Source: a virus. From it: 26,946 nt of DNA. Below, in pieces: positions 20,822 to 26,946 of the stretch (the stretch's first letter is position 1; every line of letters starts with the position of its first letter). The stretch spans positions 1 through 26,946 of the IMG/VR virus record IMGVR_UViG_3300047997_000001; one strand, 5' to 3'. The translations under genes and the position numbers were made by a program. Under the pieces are notes generated by a model. That model was not told where the DNA came from. It made no database searches and worked only from the letters and a program-made list of their open reading frames with translations.

Positions 20822-23821
20822 ATGTCAAAAATTCTTGCAAACCAAATTGCCAACTACGGGGATAACTCTCCTGTTGAGGTGAAGGAGGGTGTAAATATTC
20901 CTGCTGGAAAACCACTACAAGCAGCAGGCATTCCAGGTGCTTCTGGTCAAGTTCTTACAGCAACTGGTGCTTCTATTCAGTGGACTACTCCTTTTGATGG
21001 CAGTTATCTTAGTCTTACCAACACACCTACAATTCCTGCTGCTCAAATTCAATCTAATTGGAATGCTACTGGTAATGATGTTTCTGCGATTTTAAACAAA
21101 CCAGTTATTCCAGCACAACCTAGTATTGTATTAACTGGTGTTGGTTCTTCGACACTAACATACAACCAAGCAAATGGTGAGTTTACATTTACTCCGCCAG
21201 ATCTTTCTTCATATCTTACAACATATACAGAAACAGATCCTATTTTCTTAGCGTCTCCAGCGTATCAGATTACCAGTCAGAATAGAATCGACTGGAGTAC
21301 TGCATATTCTTGGGGAGATCATAGTCAAGCAGGATATATTACAACATATACTGAGACTGACCCTGTATTTAATGCTTCAGTTGCTGCTGGAATTACTACA
21401 CAGAATAAGACTAACTGGGACACATCATATGGGTGGGGTAATCATGCCACTCAGGGTTATATAACCTCATATTCAGAGACTGACCCTGTATTCACTGCTT
21501 CAGTTGCTGCTGGAATTACTCTTACTAATGTATCTAACTGGGACACTGCTTATACGTGGGGAGATCATGGGCAAGCAGGTTATCTAACTGGTCTTTCTTC
21601 TTCTTCAATTGGATTATTGAGTGATGTTGCTATTAGTGGACCAGTTGCAGATCAGTTGTTGAAATATAATGGTTCTAATTGGATTAATTATACTCCATCA
21701 TACTTAGAATCGTATACAGAAACCGATACACTAGCTAGTATTACTGCCAGAGGAGCTAGCACAACAACTACAGTTACTCTAACCGATCTTAATATAAGTG
21801 GAAATTTAAATGTTCTTGGAACAACAACTACTAATAACGTTTCAACCTTAAATGTAACTAATAACGAAATAGTTCTCAACGAGAACCAAGCGTCTGGTGG
21901 ATTAGATGCTCTCCTTACAAATGAGAGGGGTACTGATGCTGATGTAAGTATTAAATGGAATGAAACCACTGATAGGTGGCAGTTTACTAACGATGGATCT
22001 ACCTATTATAATTTTGCTATCAACGCAAGTGAACTTACAAATGATGCTGGGTATCTAACAACTTCAAGTTCTATCAATTCTCTTGGTGATGTTACAATTA
22101 GCACACCAACTAATGGTGATGTATTATCATATAATGGTAGTGATTGGGTAAATGCTCCAGCATCAATTACTGCTAAAGCATCTATTTCAGATGCTGCTCC
22201 ATCTAGTCCATCGCCAGGAGACATGTGGTGGAAGTCTGATGAAGGCACCATGAAGGTGTGGTATGATGATGGCAACACAGCACAGTGGGTTGATGCTTCT
22301 CCTGTTGGCGATCCATTTGAAAATGTGTATGCTAGTGTAGCATTCTTCCCTGGAGCAAATGTAAATACTGGTGCTTTCTCATACTCTGAAGCGACTGGTG
22401 CGATGTATTATTCCAACTCTGTAAGTTGGACTAGTCAGAGACTTGTTACTACCAATAGTTCCACTTCATCCGACTTTGCTACACTACTTGCTAATACTCA
22501 ACTAACATATTCTGTTAGCGCAATAGATTATACTACAGGTGGATCAGCAGCATATAATAATGCTAGAAAAATTGTAAGATTATCGGATTCTCAAGGTGTT
22601 ACTAGTGATATTATCCTGACAGCAGGAACAGGATTATCAGTAGTCAAATCTAATAACGAGATTACATTCAACAATGATGTAGTTGACACCACGTATGGCA
22701 TTTCTGTTGAGGCATCTTCTGGTGCTAACTCCATCTTAAGATTAACTGATAGTCAGGGAGTCCTAGATGATGTTGTTTTTGCTGGTGCTGATGGTTTAAC
22801 AGTAGAAAACACTGACGCAAATACAATTACATTCAGAGCACCTGATATTTCTTCTCAGTTCTATACTGATGAGGAAGCACAAGATGCTGTTGCTACGATG
22901 TTTGCTAATGGTACACATACAAATATCACATTTACATATGATGATACTAACAACTCTCTTAGTGCCACAGCACAAGCAGGCGGTGGAGGTGGTGGTGGAA
23001 CTACTTATGACTTAGTGGGTTCTAATACTAATAGCAATAATGCTATTATTACTCTACTGGATGCTAATAATAACGAAGATAATATTGAAATTACTGGTGG
23101 TGGTGGAACTGACGTTTCTTGGGATGGTCCCAATGAAAAAATTACTATTAGTAGCACAGCACCAGTTCAACCAGACTGGGATGCAACATCAGGACTAGCA
23201 GAGATTCTCAATAAACCATCTATTCCGTCAGCATATGCATTACCTACTGCTGCAGCAGGAACTTTAGGTGGTATTAAAGTTGGTGCTAATCTGAGCATAG
23301 ATGGCGATGGTATTCTTAGTGCTAATGCTGGGGGATATACACTACCAACAGCAGATGCCACAACACTTGGTGGTATTAAAGTAGGTTCTGGTTTATCTAT
23401 CGATGGCAATGGAGTCCTGACTGCTACTGGTGGTTCTAGTGTTCCATCAATTCAAGATCTTTCTGGAACTACCGCATCACTTGCTGCTGACCAATCAGCA
23501 GAACTAAATATTACAGGTTACAAAGCCTATTCGTTATTTAAAGTTACTACTGATGCTGAGGCATGGGTGCGAGTGTATGTAGATGATGCGTCAAGAGATG
23601 CTGATACTACACGAAGTGAGGGAGAAGATCCTACCCCAGGTAGCGGTGTTATTTCTGAAGTGAGAACATCTGGAGCAGAATCAATTCTAATATCCCCAGG
23701 CATCATGGGGTTTAATAATGATAGTCCAAGAACGGACACCATTTATTTGTCAGTCACTAACAGAAGTGGATCGGCAACTACAATTACAGTTACTCTAACA
23801 GCACTACAGATCGGAGAATAA
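20822..23821 (+). CDS. large fibre-like virion structural protein (999 aa)
   Basis: This is a 999-residue beta-rich, Ser/Thr/Asn-rich protein typical of cyanophage tail fibres. The N-terminus (MSKILANQIANYGDNSPVEV) is the likely attachment part. Residues 135-257 are three 41-residue repeats (YTETDPVF then NW.TAY.WGDH..AGY). About 805-872 is a 34-residue tandem repeat (LGGIKVG..LSIDG.G.L). Gly-rich linkers (AGGGGGGG, GGGG) lie near 720-770. The last 120 residues (SLFKVTTDAEAWVRVYVDD, then SEGEDPTPGSG) form a compact C-terminal domain. It is probably trimeric and binds host surface. The identity is inferred from composition and repeats. Confidence 0.82.
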   Translation: MSKILANQIANYGDNSPVEVKEGVNIPAGKPLQAAGIPGASGQVLTATGASIQWTTPFDGSYLSLTNTPTIPAAQIQSNWNATGNDVSAILNKPVIPAQPSIVLTGVGSSTLTYNQANGEFTFTPPDLSSYLTTYTETDPIFLASPAYQITSQNRIDWSTAYSWGDHSQAGYITTYTETDPVFNASVAAGITTQNKTNWDTSYGWGNHATQGYITSYSETDPVFTASVAAGITLTNVSNWDTAYTWGDHGQAGYLTGLSSSSIGLLSDVAISGPVADQLLKYNGSNWINYTPSYLESYTETDTLASITARGASTTTTVTLTDLNISGNLNVLGTTTTNNVSTLNVTNNEIVLNENQASGGLDALLTNERGTDADVSIKWNETTDRWQFTNDGSTYYNFAINASELTNDAGYLTTSSSINSLGDVTISTPTNGDVLSYNGSDWVNAPASITAKASISDAAPSSPSPGDMWWKSDEGTMKVWYDDGNTAQWVDASPVGDPFENVYASVAFFPGANVNTGAFSYSEATGAMYYSNSVSWTSQRLVTTNSSTSSDFATLLANTQLTYSVSAIDYTTGGSAAYNNARKIVRLSDSQGVTSDIILTAGTGLSVVKSNNEITFNNDVVDTTYGISVEASSGANSILRLTDSQGVLDDVVFAGADGLTVENTDANTITFRAPDISSQFYTDEEAQDAVATMFANGTHTNITFTYDDTNNSLSATAQAGGGGGGGTTYDLVGSNTNSNNAIITLLDANNNEDNIEITGGGGTDVSWDGPNEKITISSTAPVQPDWDATSGLAEILNKPSIPSAYALPTAAAGTLGGIKVGANLSIDGDGILSANAGGYTLPTADATTLGGIKVGSGLSIDGNGVLTATGGSSVPSIQDLSGTTASLAADQSAELNITGYKAYSLFKVTTDAEAWVRVYVDDASRDADTTRSEGEDPTPGSGVISEVRTSGAESILISPGIMGFNNDSPRTDTIYLSVTNRSGSATTITVTLTALQIGE
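21224..21592 (+). repeat. three tandem 123-nt (41-aa) fibre repeats
   Basis: The units start at 21224, 21347 and 21470, each beginning Y-T/S-E-T-D-P and containing NW or DW, then TAY/TSY, WGDH or WGNH, and a closing GYIT/GYLT. The same 123-nt period recurs in the gene at 26463. Confidence 0.88.
23234..23437 (+). repeat. two tandem 102-nt (34-aa) fibre repeats
   Basis: The units start at 23234 and 23336, each beginning Y-A/T-L-P-T-A and containing TLGGIKVG, LSIDG and a closing G-I/V-L. They are preceded by Gly-rich linkers and lie before the C-terminal domain. Confidence 0.8.
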
Positions 23822-23826
23822 TACAG

Positions 23827-26154
23827 ATGGCAATTTTAAGGTCAGTCGTTGATGTCAATAACGGCAACACAGGTTGGACTAATACCGACGTAATGGATGC
23901 GTTAGAGACTGTGTTTGCCAACCTAGGATTTCATGGTGGTTCCGCTGTAAGTGGAGTTCCTGTAACTGTTGTTTCTCCAACAGGAGAAAGAGGTTTTAAT
24001 TTAGGATGGAATACTGCTGTTCAGGATCGGGGAAATCTTTCATATCGTGTATGGCAATATGATGTGATCAGTCAGGGAACTTCGGCATATAGAATGCTGA
24101 AAAAAAATATTATTGCGACTTATACATCTGGTGGTCCTAACTCTGATACTGATGAGATTACTTTTAGTTGGATGCATGGTTTAACAACAGGAGATCCAAT
24201 TCACTGGGGTCCTGGTGAATCTGATAATAACAAAAATTTAAATGGACTTACATTAGATACAGTTTATTATGTTATTGTAGTTGATTCTACAAAGATTAAA
24301 CTAGCGGCTAATGCTGTTGATGCTGGTAATGGAGTAGCAATTGATTTGTTGTATGGTAATATTTGGAGTGATAGTGCTGCACTAGGTTCTAGTCTTTCTT
24401 ACTTTAGAGACATTGATGACGCTCAATTTGATAACCGCACTATTGAAATAGGAACTGGAGATCAGATTAAGTTTAATGTAACTGACACAAGTGGTGGTGA
24501 CTTCAGTCTCTGTGGCGGCACTGATAACTACGATGCTGCTAAACTACTAAATGATTCGACTTTTAGAACGTCTTACGCTACTACTAGCTCTGCATCTCTT
24601 GCTAGCACTAGTAATATTACCTCCGGTGAATTGAATTGGCAAGCTTATTATTGGAAACAAACTGAAGATGAAAGAAGCCTTCCTGATGAGAGAATTCCTT
24701 TAGTATACAGATCTATCACTGACAATTATGGAATCAAAAAGTATATCTATGCTAATGATACCCATGCTGGTATGAAAGGAGAAATCCGTGTTAATCCAAG
24801 AGCTAGTTCTAACTCAGGATGGGATCCATACTGGAAATATACTGTTCCAGCAAATGGTGGTAGATCGGAATTAAAATTGAGAGTTTATAGAGATGTAAGT
24901 CAAAGTTCGGAACTTGAAGGAATTACAATTCATAGTGTTGGATCTGGATGGACTAATGGTGATACGTTTACAATCCCAGGAGATCAGGTTGGTGGACAGA
25001 CTCCATCGGATGATATTAATTTTGGTACAAGAACTCCAGAATCTTCTACTGGTGCTAATGATGGAGTCTGTCAAATTTACATAACAAATTTGGGTGCAGG
25101 ATCTAACTTCTATCAGAAAAGTGATGACGGTCGTTTTGCTGTATTGAAAGTTGTGAATGATGCTGCTAAAGATTATGGCACATCATATTATGGTTTTGGT
25201 ACGGCAAATTATAATAGCAATACCATGTATATTAATAGTGGTAATCATTGGAATTACTTAAATAGATTTGGCACAAATTCTGGAATTCTTAATGGTACAA
25301 CTGAATATGGATACTTTGGTGGAGCTCCTGGATTAGATAGACGAAATAGTCAAAATTATATTAATAGAGATAGTAATAGTTCTTTCACGAGATTTACATA
25401 TGCTAGTTCCTCGACACCAACTGCTTATCCATTGAGTATCAGGGTGTATAGAGCACAGGCACCACAAGATACAAATTTTGCGGTCATTCAATTCACCCAA
25501 ACAATTAATGGAAGTATTATTCCATACGGACAATTCACAATTCATAATGGTGCTACCTTTGGATCCAATGTCTGGGACTTAGACAATGTATACATTGGAT
25601 CAATCACACAGTATAGCACCACAACTAGAGCTATTGACATGTCATATATTTCCCCCGGATATTATGCCGGATCTACTGATAGACCAACTGAAGAACCAGC
25701 AAACACATACTCTAAATCTAGGGAAGCTTCTTACGGATACATGAGAGATACAAATTATGGAACTAATTTCTTGTCAAGATATAAATGTAATATTGACACT
25801 GACAATGAAGAAACTACTAGTAATGAGATTATGACTTACTATAGAAACAGCACTTACGATCAATATAATGGTAATTCTGTAAATCCTGCTGCTGATTATT
25901 ACAAACCAATCAAAGGTATTCCTGTCGCACATAACATGGTTCCATGCCCTTACTACTTACCTGATGATTTTGTCATGCTTCAGTTCTCAACTACACCAGG
26001 AGCAACTGTATTCAGACCAGGAGATACTGTAACAGTCAGTGCTTCTGAGATTTATGAAGTTGTTCTAGCTGGATATCAAACTAGTCAGAACGGTCTTGAT
26101 AACGTAGATAATAATAGTTCTATGGGTATGCTATTCCTCGCACGTACAACCTGA
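23827..26154 (+). CDS. large virion structural protein (775 aa)
   Basis: This 775-residue protein begins MAILRSVVDVNNGNTGWTNT and is rich in Tyr, Asn, Gly, Ser and Thr. There are many short strands, consistent with a fibre or baseplate-associated structural protein. Residues 125-160 (HGLTTGDPIHWGPG, then GLTLDTVYYVIVVDSTKIKL) form a unit common in phage structural proteins. I recognise no named family. It starts 5 nt after the preceding stop, with GGAG upstream, and overlaps the next gene by one base. The C-terminal part (PGDTVTVSASEIYEVVLAGY) looks like a conserved closing domain. Confidence 0.75.
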   Translation: MAILRSVVDVNNGNTGWTNTDVMDALETVFANLGFHGGSAVSGVPVTVVSPTGERGFNLGWNTAVQDRGNLSYRVWQYDVISQGTSAYRMLKKNIIATYTSGGPNSDTDEITFSWMHGLTTGDPIHWGPGESDNNKNLNGLTLDTVYYVIVVDSTKIKLAANAVDAGNGVAIDLLYGNIWSDSAALGSSLSYFRDIDDAQFDNRTIEIGTGDQIKFNVTDTSGGDFSLCGGTDNYDAAKLLNDSTFRTSYATTSSASLASTSNITSGELNWQAYYWKQTEDERSLPDERIPLVYRSITDNYGIKKYIYANDTHAGMKGEIRVNPRASSNSGWDPYWKYTVPANGGRSELKLRVYRDVSQSSELEGITIHSVGSGWTNGDTFTIPGDQVGGQTPSDDINFGTRTPESSTGANDGVCQIYITNLGAGSNFYQKSDDGRFAVLKVVNDAAKDYGTSYYGFGTANYNSNTMYINSGNHWNYLNRFGTNSGILNGTTEYGYFGGAPGLDRRNSQNYINRDSNSSFTRFTYASSSTPTAYPLSIRVYRAQAPQDTNFAVIQFTQTINGSIIPYGQFTIHNGATFGSNVWDLDNVYIGSITQYSTTTRAIDMSYISPGYYAGSTDRPTEEPANTYSKSREASYGYMRDTNYGTNFLSRYKCNIDTDNEETTSNEIMTYYRNSTYDQYNGNSVNPAADYYKPIKGIPVAHNMVPCPYYLPDDFVMLQFSTTPGATVFRPGDTVTVSASEIYEVVLAGYQTSQNGLDNVDNNSSMGMLFLARTT

Positions 26155-26429
26155 TGGCAAATATAACACTCTCCGAAACACCAGGCGCTGTGGTGTCTGG
26201 TTTCGACACAACTAAATTGATTGCTACTACTTCTACTGCGGTTATCACACCAGACTTCTCTAGTTTAGATAGAGTTTCTGGTCCTCCATTGGGACCACAA
26301 AATTTTGACATTACTGATCTAGACAAAGGTGCTTCTCCTCGTGAACGTAGAAGGTCTGAACGTGGATTCCTACGTGGTAGGAGACCATACTTTGGATTGC
26401 TCTTCCCAAGAGGGTACTACAATAGATAA
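26154..26429 (+). CDS. small virion-associated protein with Arg-rich tail (91 aa)
   Basis: This 91-residue protein starts at a TGATG junction. The N-terminal half is Thr/Ser-rich (LIATTSTAVITPDFSSLDRV), then PPLGPQNFDITDLDKGASPR. The last 30 residues are strongly basic with many Arg, Gly and Tyr (RERRRSERGFLRGRR, then PYFGLLFPRGYYNR). I recognise no family. Its place inside the fibre block suggests a virion or assembly role. Confidence 0.65.
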   Translation: MANITLSETPGAVVSGFDTTKLIATTSTAVITPDFSSLDRVSGPPLGPQNFDITDLDKGASPRERRRSERGFLRGRRPYFGLLFPRGYYNR

Positions 26430-26436
26430 CTAAATA
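26430..26436 (+). promoter_or_regulatory. late-promoter-like motif CTAAATA
   Basis: CTAAATA begins just after the stop codon of the preceding gene, 26 nt before the ATG at 26463. It is the same variant as at 4993 and the likely start of a new late transcript. Confidence 0.55.
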
Positions 26437-26462
26437 TATTTGAAAGGTAGTATAGTCTAGAA

Positions 26463-26946
26463 ATGGCATTAGATTTTCCTGCATCACCAAATATTAACGA
26501 CACGTATACATTTGGTGGTGTAACTTGGACTTATGATGGAACAACGTGGAAAGTTTTAGGTAGGTTCCAGTTTACCTCATCTGAAACTGACCCTATCTTT
26601 ACTAGTTCTCCATCGTTTGGTATTCTTACTCAGAATATTAATAACTGGAACGCAGCACATGGATGGGGAGATCATGCTGGTGCTGGATACTTAACAACCT
26701 ATACTGAAACTGATCCTGTATTCTCTGCTTCTGATGCTGCTAATGTAACTGCCGCTAAGATTACTGAATGGGATACTGCATATGGATGGGGCGATCATAG
26801 TCTTGCCGGATATCTAACAGCAGAATCACAATCATTGGATGCTGTCTTGTCAGTTGGATCTACCACTGCTAGAGATATTACAACTACAGGTAAAATTTAT
26901 TACTCTAATAATTTTGCCAACTCAGTTGATCTTCCAAATGCAACTA
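26463..26946 (+). CDS. fibre-like structural protein (3' truncated by window end)
   Basis: The reading frame runs from ATG 26463 to the window end without a stop (161 codons). It begins MALDFPASPNINDTYTFGGV, then TWTYDGTTWKVLGRF, a phage fibre N-terminus. Two 41-residue repeats follow (ETDPIF, then NWNAAHGWGDHAGAGYL; ETDPVF, then EWDTAYGWGDHSLAGYL), the same unit as in the 999-residue protein at 20822. The downstream part (STTARDITTTGKIYYSNNF) resembles fibre shaft segments. Paralogy with the earlier fibre gene is plain from the repeats. Confidence 0.8.
   Translation, partial: MALDFPASPNINDTYTFGGVTWTYDGTTWKVLGRFQFTSSETDPIFTSSPSFGILTQNINNWNAAHGWGDHAGAGYLTTYTETDPVFSASDAANVTAAKITEWDTAYGWGDHSLAGYLTAESQSLDAVLSVGSTTARDITTTGKIYYSNNFANSVDLPNAT
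26577..26822 (+). repeat. two 123-nt (41-aa) fibre repeats
   Basis: The units start at 26577 and 26700, in the same reading phase and with the same period as the repeats at 21224-21592, each with ETDP and WGDH. They link the two fibre genes by common descent or exchange. Confidence 0.83.

Noticed and set aside
21224-21592. CRISPR-like array
   Set aside because: The repeats are 123 nt, in frame and coding, with no short repeat-spacer pattern.

Overview
The window looks like about 27 kb of a T4-like marine cyanophage genome (contractile-tailed, infecting Synechococcus or Prochlorococcus). All recognisable genes lie on the + strand, are packed tightly with ATGA, TAATG or short overlaps, and include a T4 replication core beside host-derived metabolic genes. 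Family names below come from motifs read by eye; no database search was possible.

Layout. (1) 1-4803, replication and recombination: the 3' part of DNA polymerase gp43, a 58-residue protein, recombinase UvsX, primase-helicase gp41 and a MazG-like pyrophosphohydrolase. A small putative lipoprotein gene then ends in a terminator hairpin whose loop carries a late-promoter motif and whose 3' arm is the ribosome site of the next gene. (2) 5020-8175, a poorly characterised module: a protein with restriction-nuclease-like features, a protein carrying nucleotidyltransferase/ligase motifs (KWDG, QGDLLY, EGYV, IKFV), a HIGH-motif adenylyltransferase, and a small protein. (3) 8115-11402, a run with T4-type late promoters (TATAAATA, ATAAATA, CTAAATA) and small proteins likely to be virion or head components. 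Two of the small proteins here begin MKxFKxLRE, resembling the capsid-targeting leaders of T4 internal head proteins. One protein is Ig-like and one is a coiled coil with a C-terminal membrane segment. (4) 11409-15881, primase gp61 and class Ia ribonucleotide reductase NrdA/NrdB. (5) 16057-17621, a GIY-YIG-type endonuclease, a SleB-like cell wall hydrolase, tRNA-Arg/Leu/Val and two small proteins. (6) 17636-20063, transaldolase TalC, an orphan Phd/YefM-like antitoxin, a polytopic membrane protein resembling DUF401 transporters, and two small proteins. (7) 20064-20313, a structured non-coding stretch ending in a strong terminator, then tRNA-Gly. (8) 20329-26946, an Fe(II)/2OG-oxygenase-like protein and a late-promoter-driven block of large fibre-like virion proteins. 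Two of these share a 41-residue repeat; the last runs off the window.

How it works together. Region 1 with gp61 supplies the replisome. MazG, NrdA/B and TalC adjust host nucleotide and carbon metabolism towards dNTPs and NADPH. Two consensus host-type promoters (TTGACA, 18-nt spacer, TATAAT) sit before the hydrolase-tRNA block and before talC, suggesting early expression by unmodified host RNA polymerase, whereas structural genes carry T4-type late motifs. The most intriguing unexplained parts are the 5020-8175 nuclease/ligase-like/adenylyltransferase cluster, the transporter behind an orphan antitoxin, the capsid-targeting-like leaders, and the structured RNA before tRNA-Gly.
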